Below, one piece after another: positions 18,005-26,481 of a stretch of DNA of 61,722 bases. The stretch spans positions 1-61,722 of the forward strand of contig NZ_JAGGPK010000004.1 of the NCBI RefSeq assembly GCF_018613855.1. Direction: 5' to 3'. Positions within the stretch are counted from its first letter, which is position 1; each line of letters begins with the position of its first letter. Made by a program: the position numbers and the translations under genes. The notes below the pieces were generated by a model that had not been told where the DNA came from, ran no database searches, and was given only the letters and a program-made list of their open reading frames with translations. The stretch is from Arthrobacter sp. ISL-30 (GTDB taxonomy: Bacteria > Actinomycetota > Actinomycetes > Actinomycetales > Micrococcaceae).

Positions 18005-18859
18005 TCAGGCGGACTTGTTGAGCGTACGGCCCATGATGGCTTGCGTCAGGGCGTCAATGACTTCCGCGTTGGCCAGCGGATTCTTGATCAGGGTGAAGTC
18101 GACGTCGCCAACCTGCGGGAGGTCGAAGCGGGTGGTTATGACTTTCAGGTCCTCCGGAACCAGCGACGACGGCATGACAGCCACCCCGATTCCGGCACGG
18201 ACCGCGGCGAGGACACCGCTGATCTGCTTGGTGCTGCAGGTGATGCGCCAGGTGCGGCCCGCGGCCTCAAGGGCGTCGAGGGCAAGTTTGCGGCTCAGGC
18301 TCGGAGCCGGATAGGCGATGATCGGCACAGGTTCCCCGGGGGCCAGGACGGTCTGCTCCAGGCCTACCCAGGAGAATGTGTCGTGCTTGACCACCGTGCC
18401 GTCCTTGGCTCCGGCAACCCACTTCACGAAAACCAGGTCCAGCTGCCCTGCGTTGAGTCGCTTGTAGAGCTGATCGCTCTGGCTGACGGTGAGTTCGAGG
18501 TTGATCTGGGGGTAGAGCTGCCGGAATTCGCGGAGGATACGGGGGAGGCCCGTGATGGCGAGGTCATCCGCAGTGCCGAAGCGGAGCCTGCCGCGCATAG
18601 CCGAGCCCGAGAAGTAGCGGGCGGCGGAGTCATGCGCGGCGAGGATGCTGCGGGCGAAGCCTGCCATCGCATCGCCGTTATCTGTTAGCCGGACCTCCCT
18701 GGTGTCGCGGGCTACCAGGACACGCTTGGCCGCTCCTTCTAGCTTCCTCACGTGCTGGCTGACCGTGGGCTGGGCCAGGCCGAGCCTCTCGGCGGCCTTC
18801 GTGAAACTCAACGTTTCGGCCACTGCCAGGAAGGAGCGGAGCTGGACGGGTTCGAACAT
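18005..18859 (-). CDS. LysR family transcriptional regulator
   Basis: A 284-residue LysR regulator with an N-terminal winged HTH (FEPVQLRSFLAVAETLSFTKAAERLGLAQPTVSQHVRKLE) and a periplasmic-binding-like effector domain. GAGGGAG precedes the ATG. It is divergent from the MFS exporter at 19012 with a 152-base shared intergenic region, so the exporter is its likely target. The effector is unknown. Confidence 0.93.
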   Translation of the reverse strand: MFEPVQLRSFLAVAETLSFTKAAERLGLAQPTVSQHVRKLEGAAKRVLVARDTREVRLTDNGDAMAGFARSILAAHDSAARYFSGSAMRGRLRFGTADDLAITGLPRILREFRQLYPQINLELTVSQSDQLYKRLNAGQLDLVFVKWVAGAKDGTVVKHDTFSWVGLEQTVLAPGEPVPIIAYPAPSLSRKLALDALEAAGRTWRITCSTKQISGVLAAVRAGIGVAVMPSSLVPEDLKVITTRFDLPQVGDVDFTLIKNPLANAEVIDALTQAIMGRTLNKSA

Positions 18860-18895
18860 AGATACTCCCTCTTGGGCTTAGCGGCGCGGGACGCA

Positions 18896-18908
18896 TTACG
18901 TACCGTAA
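18896..18908. promoter_or_regulatory. Candidate LysR operator
   Basis: The perfect inverted repeat TTACG-TAC-CGTAA lies in the divergent LysR/MFS gap, 37 bases upstream of the LysR start. Its size and position suit a LysR-type site. Confidence 0.45.
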
Positions 18909-19011
18909 TCCTAGTTATAACCGCCATATGCTTCCACAATCGCTTCGGGCAACCCTAGCGTTAAAGCCATCCGAACGAAACCGAACAACGACCCTTACTA
19001 GAGGACTAACT

Positions 19012-20409
19012 GTGGCACCGCCTCCGCCCTCCGCGGCAACCGTCAGCCAGCCAGCCATCGACGCCCTGTCAGCCACCGATTCCCTGTCACCCACCCAACA
19101 GTCACCGGACGCCGTAACCCAGCCCATCGCCGTCGTCAGCGAACGCTTGCCTTGGCGTCACACCTTCATTTCCCTCAAGGTTCCCAACTTCCGCATCTTC
19201 GCCATCGGCCACTTCATCGCCGTCATCGCCGTCTGGATGCAGCGCATCGCCCAGGACTGGATGGTGCTCCAGCTCTCCGGCTCCGTCACCGCCGTCGGAA
19301 TTACCGTGGCCCTTCAGTTCCTTCCCTCGCTTTTCCTGGGGCCATGGGCCGGCATGATGGCGGACAGGTTCGCCAAGCGGAAGATCCTCATTCTCTGCCA
19401 GGCCGTCGCGGCGGTCCTCGCCGCCGCCCTGGCCACGCTGTCGCTGACTCAGGTGGTCCAGGTGTGGCACGTCTACGTGATCGCCCTGCTGCTCGGACTG
19501 GTCACGGTGCTGGACCAGCCGGCCCGCCAGGTTTTCGTCAATGAACTGGTAGGCCCGACCTACCTGCGCAATGCCATCAGCGTGAACTCAACGACGTTCC
19601 AGCTCGGAGGCCTGATAGGCCCCGCCCTCGCTGCCGTCCTGCTGACCGCCGTCGGCGCTGGCTGGGCCTTCGCCGCCAACGCCGCGGCCTGCTGCTCAAC
19701 AGTGACCATGCTCCTGCTGCTGCGCAAGGACGAACTCTTCATCAGCGCCCCGGCGCCCAAGCGCAAGGGCATGCTGAAAGAGGGCCTTCACTACTCCCTG
19801 AGCAAGCCCACCATCTACTGGCCATGGCTTATGGTCGGCTTTATCTCGGTTTTCGCGATGAGCCTGCCGGTGCTGCTGGCCGCCTTCGCGGACAGGGTGT
19901 TCGACGCCGGTGCCGGGGGCTACGGCCTGCTGAACGCGCTCGTGGCGCTGGGCGCCATGTCCGGAGCGGTCGCATCCACGCGACGGCGCCAGTTGCGCTT
20001 GCGCTCTGTAGTGCTGGCTGCCGGAATGTACGGTTTCATGCTGTGCCTGTCCGTGCTGGCACCATCCCTGCCATGGTTTGGCGCGGCGATGGTCCTCTCC
20101 GGCTTCTGGTGCCTGATGTTCCTCACAGCGGCCAACCAGCTGGTTCAGACAAGTGCCAATATGAGCATTCGGGGCCGCGTTATGAGCCTTTACATCATGG
20201 TCCTCATGGGCGGACAAGCGGTCGGCGGCCCGATGATCGGCTGGCTCGCTGAGCACCTGAATCCCCACGCGGCACTCCTCGTGGCCGGCGGTGTCCCGGC
20301 GCTTGCGGCGGCGGTTGTCGCCGTCGTTCTTGCCCGCAGGTCCGCGCTCAAGATCAAGGTGGACCTGCGGGACCGTCGCCGGCTACTGCGGATCGTCGCC
20401 CAAGCTTAG
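19012..20409 (+). CDS. MFS transporter (EntS-like DHA3 family)
   Basis: About 465 residues with 12 predicted helices. LFLGPWAGMMADRFAKRK is the MFS motif A, and the sequence VLDQPARQVFVNELVG is typical of the MFS_3/EntS-like group of exporters. GTG at 19012 is chosen because AGAGGA lies seven bases upstream; the frame is open from 18928 but that extension lacks a ribosome binding site. The N-terminal 45 residues are Ser/Pro/Ala-rich. Probably controlled by the divergent LysR protein; export substrate unknown. Confidence 0.88.
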   Translation: MAPPPPSAATVSQPAIDALSATDSLSPTQQSPDAVTQPIAVVSERLPWRHTFISLKVPNFRIFAIGHFIAVIAVWMQRIAQDWMVLQLSGSVTAVGITVALQFLPSLFLGPWAGMMADRFAKRKILILCQAVAAVLAAALATLSLTQVVQVWHVYVIALLLGLVTVLDQPARQVFVNELVGPTYLRNAISVNSTTFQLGGLIGPALAAVLLTAVGAGWAFAANAAACCSTVTMLLLLRKDELFISAPAPKRKGMLKEGLHYSLSKPTIYWPWLMVGFISVFAMSLPVLLAAFADRVFDAGAGGYGLLNALVALGAMSGAVASTRRRQLRLRSVVLAAGMYGFMLCLSVLAPSLPWFGAAMVLSGFWCLMFLTAANQLVQTSANMSIRGRVMSLYIMVLMGGQAVGGPMIGWLAEHLNPHAALLVAGGVPALAAAVVAVVLARRSALKIKVDLRDRRRLLRIVAQA

Positions 20410-20427
20410 GGAAGGCCTAGGGGCTGC

Positions 20428-20895
20428 TCATTCTGCCGACTGGGGGGCCGGCCGCCCATGCGTTACCCGATGCGTTACCCGTTCGATGGCATCGTTGATA
20501 TCTCCGCTATGGCGTTCCACGGACTCCAGATAGAAGCGGGAGGAGGTGATCACCCCTTCCGCCACCTGGAACACCACAACGCCTGCCATTTCGTGGCTGC
20601 TTCCGTCCCGGCGGGATCCGCTCAGGGACCACTCGGTCCAGATCCGGTCTCCGGAAACGCTGTGCGACAGCAGGCGAGCCTTGAGATCGGGTACGGCGGC
20701 GAAGAGCTGTTCCCAGTTGCTGCGGACCTGCTCCCTGCCGGTGAAGCTGCGAACAGGATGTGCGGGCGTTTCATTGATATAGCCCGGCGCGAAGCATTCG
20801 GCCAAGGCATCGTAATCGTGTTTGTTCGTTGCTTCCAAAAGCCGGTTGATGGCGGCGACGGGACTGGGATCGACGTCTTTGATAAGGCTCATCAT
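20428..20895 (-). CDS. SnoaL-like / NTF2-superfamily ester cyclase-type protein
   Basis: About 155 residues of the SnoaL/NTF2-like fold (AAINRLLEATNKHDYDALAECFAPGYINETP, then FTGREQVRSNWEQLFAAVPDLKARLLS). Such proteins act as polyketide cyclases or small-molecule isomerases, but many are uncharacterised. Two adjacent ATGs (20895, 20892) follow GGGAG; the upstream TTG at 20910 is less likely. The stop is close to the convergent MFS gene. Confidence 0.82.
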   Translation of the reverse strand: MMSLIKDVDPSPVAAINRLLEATNKHDYDALAECFAPGYINETPAHPVRSFTGREQVRSNWEQLFAAVPDLKARLLSHSVSGDRIWTEWSLSGSRRDGSSHEMAGVVVFQVAEGVITSSRFYLESVERHSGDINDAIERVTHRVTHGRPAPQSAE

Positions 20896-21023
20896 GGATC
20901 TCCCGTTCAAGCTTCGCGACTGCGGGATATTTGTATCTTCGAGTGTAGGCTTCGGCGCTTCCGGGGTCAGCCCTTCAGTCTCCGAGGTCAGCCCTTGAGC
21001 CGGATTGAGGATGCCGGGGGTCT

Positions 21024-21097
21024 TGGAGCGGGCGACGGGAATCGAACCCGCGTATCGAGCTTGGGAAGCTAGCGCTCTACCATTGAGCTACGCCCGC
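21024..21097 (-). tRNA. tRNA-Gly (anticodon CCC)
   Basis: The minus strand folds as a cloverleaf: acceptor stem GCGGGCG/CGCCCGC (7 bp), D-arm GCTC..GAGC, anticodon loop TTCCCAA giving CCC, and T-arm with TTCGATT. A U discriminator and an encoded CCA (21024-21026) follow. The anticodon stem CTAGC/GCTCG has one mismatch. Reads GGG codons. Confidence 0.95.
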
Positions 21098-21368
21098 ATT
21101 GCCCCGGCCTGAAGCTGAGGCAGATCCCAGCTTAGCGCAGATTTCGGCTACTTCCCGACCACTTCGTTACTGCTCGACGTCGACCGTGTCGGGTTATCGT
21201 CCAAGCGCGCCTGGCACTTGCGGGGGCAGCTTCCAGGAGGGCATAACCTTTCGGTAAAGGCGCGATTCAGAGGTGTCCCCGAGGTCCAGGCGCTGGCTAT
21301 TCTGAACGCGATAGCTGCAGTGTGGGGAACGGGCTACAAAGAAGGAGCCGTAGCCGAAAGAGGAGTCC

Positions 21369-21809
21369 ATGGCATTTGCAGTGTATGAAGTGCTGATTGA
21401 GCGTGACGCCATGACCGTCTACGACTTCGTTGCCAACGGGCTGAACAACCCCTTGTGGCGTTCCGGCATCCGGAGCATCGAACTTCTCTCCGGTTCCCCC
21501 GGGCAAAAAGGCGCGGTGTATCAGCAGGCCCTTATTGGCCCCGGCGGACGTCCTGTTGCCGCGGACTTCGAGATCGTTGAGGCGCGTCCCGGAGCGGAAG
21601 TGCGCTTCGCCGTCGTCGCCGGCCCTGCCAGGCCCACCGGCGGATATTACCTGAGCACTGAAGGCGAAAGCACCAGGCTGCGATTCGCCCTTGAGTACCA
21701 GCCGAAGGGGTTCAAGAAGCTCCTGAACGGCATGATTCAGAAGACCATGGAAAGCGAAGTGGCCCAGCTGGAGAAGCTCAAGGCCGTCATCGAGGCACAG
21801 CCCTCTTGA
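21369..21809 (+). CDS. SRPBCC family protein
   Basis: A 146-residue START-like fold protein (VYEVLIERDAMTVYDFVANGLNNPLWRSGI at the N-terminus; C-terminal helix NGMIQKTMESEVAQLEKLKAVIE). Such proteins bind hydrophobic ligands; no substrate is predictable. AGAGGAG precedes the ATG. The 270 bases upstream, after the tRNA, hold no other gene. Confidence 0.85.
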   Translation: MAFAVYEVLIERDAMTVYDFVANGLNNPLWRSGIRSIELLSGSPGQKGAVYQQALIGPGGRPVAADFEIVEARPGAEVRFAVVAGPARPTGGYYLSTEGESTRLRFALEYQPKGFKKLLNGMIQKTMESEVAQLEKLKAVIEAQPS

Positions 21810-21950
21810 GGCCTGCCGGCCCGGGCCCGTATGTTTTAGGTTGGTAACCGCAGGCCGCGGGAAATCCGGTGATGGCGAGGTGGCCTATTGTTGCAGGGCG
21901 ATGTCCTGCCCGGCTCCGGTGTCGAGGGCTCATACGGTATTTTTGATGCT

Positions 21951-22526
21951 GTGCTGATCTCTGACCGCGATATTCGTGCCGAAATTGACTCCCAACGGAT
22001 TGTCCTCGAACCGTACGATGCCGCGATGGTTCAGCCGTCCTCTGTGGACGTCCGGATTGATCGGTTCTTCCGGCTGTTCGACAACCACAAGTACGCCCAC
22101 ATTGACCCTTCTGAGGAGCAGCCGGACCTGACTCGCCTCGTGGAGGTGGACGGCAACGAGCCGTTCATCCTGCACCCGGGAGAGTTCGTCCTCGGTTCCA
22201 CCTATGAGACCGTCAGCCTCCCCGACGACATTGCCGCGCGACTTGAAGGGAAGTCGTCCCTCGGCCGGCTCGGATTGCTGACGCACTCCACGGCCGGCTT
22301 CATCGACCCGGGCTTTTCCGGCCATGTCACCTTGGAACTCTCCAACGTGGCCACACTGCCCATCAAGCTCTGGCCGGGGATGAAGATCGGCCAGCTGTGC
22401 TTCTTCCGGCTCTCCTCGGCAGCGGAACACCCCTACGGCTCAGGCGATTACGGCAACCGCTACCAAGGCCAGCGTGGTCCCACTGCCAGCCGCAGCCACC
22501 TGAACTTCCACCGCACCACGATCTAG
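21951..22526 (+). CDS. dcd: dCTP deaminase (bifunctional dCTP deaminase/dUTPase type)
   Basis: A 191-residue enzyme of the trimeric dUTPase fold converting dCTP to dUTP, and in many actinobacteria on to dUMP. Key motifs: [52 protein letters not shown] with the catalytic Glu, and [17 protein letters not shown] at 21951 gives the standard MLISDRDIR start; the frame is open further upstream to 21888 but that part is not conserved. Confidence 0.96.
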   Translation: MLISDRDIRAEIDSQRIVLEPYDAAMVQPSSVDVRIDRFFRLFDNHKYAHIDPSEEQPDLTRLVEVDGNEPFILHPGEFVLGSTYETVSLPDDIAARLEGKSSLGRLGLLTHSTAGFIDPGFSGHVTLELSNVATLPIKLWPGMKIGQLCFFRLSSAAEHPYGSGDYGNRYQGQRGPTASRSHLNFHRTTI

Positions 22527-22576
22527 TCCCAGAGCTGCGCCAGCGGCGAGGTGCCTGCGCCCCTCCGCCGGCCATC

Positions 22577-22635
22577 GGCGAGGTGCGAGCTCTCGCGGCT
22601 TTCCGCCGTCGAAAGCGCCGAGACGTCGCACCTCG
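22577..22635. repeat. Palindromic repeat, family A copy 1
   Basis: Arms CGAGGTGCGA (22579-22588) and TCGCACCTCG (22626-22635) enclose a conserved core with CTCGCGGCTTTCCG and CGTCGAAAGCGCCGAG. It has the same orientation as copies at 23691 and 25200. It lies between dcd and the DUF559 gene, about 100 bases before the latter's start. Confidence 0.85.
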
Positions 22636-22691
22636 ACGACGGCCTCGAGGACGGACTGGGCGCCTGCTGGCCGTCGACCCTTCCTCCACAC

Positions 22692-22700
22692 TGTGGATAA
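22692..22700 (-). promoter_or_regulatory. Perfect DnaA-box-like 9-mer
   Basis: The minus strand reads TTATCCACA, the consensus high-affinity DnaA box, overlapping a CCACACTGTGG mini-palindrome 38 bases before the DUF559 start. It is a single site, so it is not an origin. Confidence 0.4.
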
Positions 22701-22737
22701 CGGATCGATGCGTTTCGGGAGTGCCCAGAATGGGTGA

Positions 22738-23676
22738 ATGAGAAGACCCAGTCCGCTTCTGGAGGCCCTGCAAGGGCGCTCGTTCTCGTTGAAGGAACAG
22801 CGCGACGCCGGACTGCCGGCCCATCGTGCGTGGCAGGCTGACCTTCGCGTCGCCAGCCGTGGCATTCGGGTTCCCTGGGATGAAGCACAGGACCTCCTGC
22901 ACAGCGCCCGACTCCTGACGGACGCCAGTCCCGGCTGTATCTGCTGCCGATCCACAGCGGCGCTCCTCTGGAAGTGTCCCCTGCCCTTCGAGCTGCAGCG
23001 GGAACTCACTATCCACCTCACCCAGCGTGACGGGGGCAGCCGCCCTGTCCGCAAGGGCGTTACCGGTCATCGGATGGTGATCGATCCGGCGGATGTGCAG
23101 ATACTGGATCGCGTTCCCCTCACCAGCCCGGCCAGAACCTGGCTTGACCTGGCGGCGGTACTGCCGCTGGATGACCTCGTGGCAGCTGCGGATCATTTCA
23201 TTTGCCAACAGTCGCGCAGCTTCGGCCACAACAGGACCGCCCTCTGCACCCTTGAGGACCTGCGAAACCAGGCGGGCGCACACTCCGGCATGCGGGGGAT
23301 CCGAATTGCGCGTGTTGCCTTGGACCTGGCCAGGGTAGGGGCGGACTCCGTACCGGAAACCAAGTTGCGGCTTGCACTGAGTCGGCAGGGCCTGCCGGAA
23401 CCGGAGCTGCGTTACGTTGTCTGCGACCCGACGGGTTGGGAGCTGGCATGGCCTGACCTGGCCTATCCGCGCTTTCGCGTGGTGGTCAACTACGACGGCA
23501 GCCATCATCTGGAGGCCGCCCAGAAGGAGTCCGACATCCGGCGCGATGAGTCCCTCGCCGCCCTGGGCTGGACGTCCATAACCATCACCGCGGGCCAGGT
23601 CAGGGTTTGGGGATTCGACGGCGTCGTTTACCGCGTCCGCGACGCCCTGGTTCGGGGTGGCTGGCGCGAGCGTTGA
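22738..23676 (+). CDS. DUF559/Vsr-like putative nuclease domain protein
   Basis: 312 residues. The N-terminal half (FSLKEQRDAGLPAHRAWQADLRVASRGIRVP) resembles the AbiEi-like winged-helix head often annotated in these actinobacterial proteins. The C-terminal third carries a DUF559/very-short-patch-repair-like PD-(D/E)XK core: SVPETKLRLAL, DLAYPRFRVVVNYDGSHH, then RRDESLAALGWTSITIT. The active-site residues (E, D, and a basic residue near the DGSHH turn) look preserved. These genes occur in multiple copies in actinobacteria and lack a firm function. This copy is bracketed by family A palindromes 102 bases before its start and 14 bases after its stop. The nuclease role is inferred from fold. Confidence 0.75.
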   Translation: MRRPSPLLEALQGRSFSLKEQRDAGLPAHRAWQADLRVASRGIRVPWDEAQDLLHSARLLTDASPGCICCRSTAALLWKCPLPFELQRELTIHLTQRDGGSRPVRKGVTGHRMVIDPADVQILDRVPLTSPARTWLDLAAVLPLDDLVAAADHFICQQSRSFGHNRTALCTLEDLRNQAGAHSGMRGIRIARVALDLARVGADSVPETKLRLALSRQGLPEPELRYVVCDPTGWELAWPDLAYPRFRVVVNYDGSHHLEAAQKESDIRRDESLAALGWTSITITAGQVRVWGFDGVVYRVRDALVRGGWRER

Positions 23677-23690
23677 AGGCAAACATCCTC

Positions 23691-23750
23691 GCCGAGGTGC
23701 GAGCTTTCGCGGCTTTCCGACGTCGAAAGCGCCGAGATCTCGCACCTCGC
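23691..23750. repeat. Palindromic repeat, family A copy 2
   Basis: Arms GCCGAGGTGCGAG and CTCGCACCTCG with core CTTTCGCGGCTTTCCGACG and CGAAAGCGCCGAGAT. The core is nearly identical to copy 3. It lies in the gap between the DUF559 gene and the convergent HAD gene, ending five bases before the latter's stop. Confidence 0.9.
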
Positions 23751-23755
23751 GGGAA

Positions 23756-25051
23756 TCAGAAGATGGTGTCTGCCTGGTCAGGAATTACGGTTCCGTCGGG
23801 CCGCTTGACCGGGCCTGGGATGCCGTCGGGGTTTGTATAGGCCGTCGTCGAGCACGCGTACGGCTCCTCCCGTCGCGGTGCCGGGTCGATGAACATCGGC
23901 ACAACTACCCAGGCGCCGTCGACGTCGTCGTAGGCGTGGCACATAAGCTCCGCCTTGTTCCGGTTCACTGCAATTCGAGCGGCGGTGGCGTCACCGACGA
24001 AGGTGACATCCGTGACGGAATCGCCTGCGGCCAGGAACTGACGCCGATCCGCCGGCGCCTGCTCAAAAGCCGCCAGCCCTTGGATCCCAAAAATCTCCTG
24101 GTTGGCCCAGCAGCGCTTGCCATCGATGTAGGTCATCACGGAATCGTCACCGTCCGGCACCCCGCCGCAACCCTTCAGGTGCGTGGTTTGCACGCCATCC
24201 TGATACACGCTCCGGACGCCAACAACGTGGTCTGCCCTAATTCCGACCTCCTGGCTCCACACCTTCACCACGGGCTCGGGCGAGGCAGAGACCACCCACG
24301 TCTCCACCCCATGGGCCTGCAAAACAGTAATGAGGTCCTTCATTTGAGGATAAATGCGGATGTATCCGTCTACCTCCTGGGTGCCGACGGTCTGCATTTC
24401 GCCCTCCGGTGCAGCAAGGTTCTGTTTCTTCGCCTCCCCACCGAAGAAGGCCAACTCCTCTGCGGTATAGCCGGCGGAGAGAGTCGTGCCCCAGGAATAC
24501 GCGCCGGTGAGGCGGCGTGAGTCGAAGCCCGCGAAAGCGGCCTCGCCGGACCGGGTTGTGTCATTGAGGATGGCGAGGATTTCGTCGGCGCAATCCTGGT
24601 CCTTGCTGGTGGGCAACGGTTCTCCGGCGGGGATGTCAGTGCCACAGGCGGCGCTGAGGGCAACCGCAGCCGCATCGGTCAGGTAACGGTCCGTCGTCTT
24701 CCAGTCTTGATTCTCCGGCTGAAGGATTTTGTCGTTCCGGAGCATCCAAAAGTTCGTGGCATAGCCGATGTCGTTCTTCACCACGGTGTTGTCCCAATCG
24801 AAGATGGCCACCGAAGCCTCGCCATCGCGAACCGTTCCGATGCAGGCACTGTGCGCCTCAATCACTTTCTGCAGGTGTTCACGCACGCCGGCGGGCCAAT
24901 TCAGCCCCGGGTCCAACCGAACGCACGCTCCCTCCGTAGACCCCTCCTTTCCGGATCCCTTGACCGCGTCGGGTGCCTGAATCGATCCGCAGCCGCTGAC
25001 GACGGACGCCAAGAGCACGACGGCGAATAGCTTGGGCGAGTGAATACGCAA
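23756..25051 (-). CDS. Secreted HAD-family phosphatase lipoprotein
   Basis: 431 residues with a lipoprotein signal peptide (lipobox VVSGC near residue 21), so probably membrane-anchored outside the cell. The HAD nucleophile motif is FDWDNTVV; motif II is WVVSASPEP; motif III/IV is around AAGDSVTDVTF. The overall layout matches secreted phosphorylcholine-phosphatase-like HAD proteins, but substrate specificity is inference. The gene lies between palindrome copies A2 and A3. Confidence 0.85.
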   Translation of the reverse strand: MRIHSPKLFAVVLLASVVSGCGSIQAPDAVKGSGKEGSTEGACVRLDPGLNWPAGVREHLQKVIEAHSACIGTVRDGEASVAIFDWDNTVVKNDIGYATNFWMLRNDKILQPENQDWKTTDRYLTDAAAVALSAACGTDIPAGEPLPTSKDQDCADEILAILNDTTRSGEAAFAGFDSRRLTGAYSWGTTLSAGYTAEELAFFGGEAKKQNLAAPEGEMQTVGTQEVDGYIRIYPQMKDLITVLQAHGVETWVVSASPEPVVKVWSQEVGIRADHVVGVRSVYQDGVQTTHLKGCGGVPDGDDSVMTYIDGKRCWANQEIFGIQGLAAFEQAPADRRQFLAAGDSVTDVTFVGDATAARIAVNRNKAELMCHAYDDVDGAWVVVPMFIDPAPRREEPYACSTTAYTNPDGIPGPVKRPDGTVIPDQADTIF

Positions 25052-25199
25052 ATGGCCCTCCTTAGGTGTGTGCCTCCTTCAAAAGCCGATGCGTATTCAT
25101 CGTGGCATGCCGAAAGGAGGAGGCCCACGCGGGGGTCGGGCAGTTCTTTCTATCCAAACGGATAGGCGGAGAATGGGTGGCGGGATGCTTGGCGCGCTC

Positions 25200-25260
25200 G
25201 CCGAGGAGCGAGCTTTCGCGGCTTTCCGACGTCGAAAGCGCCGAGATCTCGCACCTCGGC
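25200..25260. repeat. Palindromic repeat, family A copy 3
   Basis: Arms GCCGAGGAGCGAG (25200-25212) and CTCGCACCTCGGC (25248-25260); the core is identical to copy 2 over the central ~45 bases. It lies between the start of the HAD gene and the end of the antiporter gene. One left-arm base differs (A for T), so this copy's stem has a mismatch. Confidence 0.9.
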
Positions 25261-25273
25261 GAGAGGGGGATTC

Positions 25274-26476
25274 CTACGGAACAGCCGGAGTTTCCTGGCG
25301 GCGGGCTGCCGGGGGCGGAGGGGGACGCAGCGACTTGACCACCGGCTCCACGAAACGCGCCGCCAAGGGTCCGAGGACGGCCATGATGAGGACGTAAGCC
25401 GTGGCGAGGGCCACGATTTCGCTCGCCACGCCGCCGGAAGCGACCGCAAGACCGGCGATCACGATCGAGAATTCGCCGCGGGCAACCAGGGCAGCTCCCG
25501 CGCGGAAGCGTCCGGGAATCGCTATGCCCGCACGCTTGGCAGCCCAGTACCCCGTCAGGATCTTGGTGGCAGTCGTGACGACGGCAAGCAAAAGCGCAAA
25601 GCCAAGGACCGGGGGAATGGACGACGGGTCGGTGTTGAGGCCGAATGCCACGAAGAAAATTGCCGCGAAGAGGTCCCGCAGGGGCTCCAGGATGCGGGTG
25701 GCGTTCTGGGCTGTTGCGCCGGAGATTGCTATGCCGAGGAGGAAGGCGCCTACTGCGGCTGAGACCTGGGTGGCGGAAGCGATGCCGGCTACCAGGAGGG
25801 CCGCGCCGAGCAGGTTCAGGAGGAAGATCTCCGAGTTCTCACTATGAACCGCCTGCGAGACCCGGTGCCCGTGCCGGAGCGCGACCACAAGCACCACGGA
25901 GACGACGGCGAGGGATACGCCTACCGTCTGGAGCCCGCCCAGGAACCCGACGCCGGCGAGGATGGCGGTGAGGATGGGAAGGTAAAGGGCCATGGCCAGG
26001 TCTTCGAAGACCAGGATGGAGATCACCACGGGAGTTTCGCGGTTACCGATGCGGCCAAGGTCGGTGATGACCTTGGCCGCGATGCCCGACGAGGAAATAT
26101 ACGTGACGCCGCCCATTACGACGGCTCCCACCAGCCCCCAGCCAAGGAGAAGAGCCACCGCGGCGCCGGGAATGAAGTTCAGCACGAGGTCCAGCACGCC
26201 GCCCTGCCAGGAGCGGCGCATGCCCGTGACCAGTTCCTGGGCCGTATATTCCAGGCCGAGCATTAACAGGAGGAGGATCACGCCAATCTCGCCCGAGAGG
26301 TGGGCGAACTCCTGGATGCCTTCGAACTTGATCAGGCCGCCAGCGCCGAAGCCCAAGCCACCTACGAGGTACAGCGGTATGGGAGACATCCCGATCCGCT
26401 CAGCGAGCCTGGCCAGGAGGCCCAGGCAGAACACAATGGCCCCCAACTCAATGAGGGTCAGTGCAAGTGGATCCAT
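25274..26476 (-). CDS. khtU: Monovalent cation:proton antiporter, KhtU-like (CPA2)
   Basis: A 400-residue CPA2-family antiporter with about 12 helices. Landmarks: FCLGLLARLAERIGMSPIPLYLVGGLGFG at the N-terminus and the core SAAVGAFLLGIAISG. It is preceded by a soluble TrkA-C protein with five bases between stop and start, matching the KhtTU organisation in which KhtT gates K+ efflux through KhtU. A short Pro/Arg-rich tail ends the chain. The pairing supports K+(NH4+)/H+ exchange; the ion is inferred from the family. Confidence 0.88.
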   Translation of the reverse strand: MDPLALTLIELGAIVFCLGLLARLAERIGMSPIPLYLVGGLGFGAGGLIKFEGIQEFAHLSGEIGVILLLLMLGLEYTAQELVTGMRRSWQGGVLDLVLNFIPGAAVALLLGWGLVGAVVMGGVTYISSSGIAAKVITDLGRIGNRETPVVISILVFEDLAMALYLPILTAILAGVGFLGGLQTVGVSLAVVSVVLVVALRHGHRVSQAVHSENSEIFLLNLLGAALLVAGIASATQVSAAVGAFLLGIAISGATAQNATRILEPLRDLFAAIFFVAFGLNTDPSSIPPVLGFALLLAVVTTATKILTGYWAAKRAGIAIPGRFRAGAALVARGEFSIVIAGLAVASGGVASEIVALATAYVLIMAVLGPLAARFVEPVVKSLRPPPPPAARRQETPAVP

Positions 26477-26481
26477 GCGGG

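Noticed and set aside
22692..22700. Replication origin
   Set aside because: Only one DnaA box is seen, with no AT-rich unwinding region, no dnaA or dnaN nearby.
22363..23745. A 460-codon minus-strand frame across dcd and the DUF559 gene
   Set aside because: It runs through a palindromic repeat and opposite two recognisable genes, with no family resemblance.
22577..25260. CRISPR array for the three family A repeats
   Set aside because: Spacing is about 1.1-1.5 kb with genes between, and no cas genes are present; they are dispersed palindromes.
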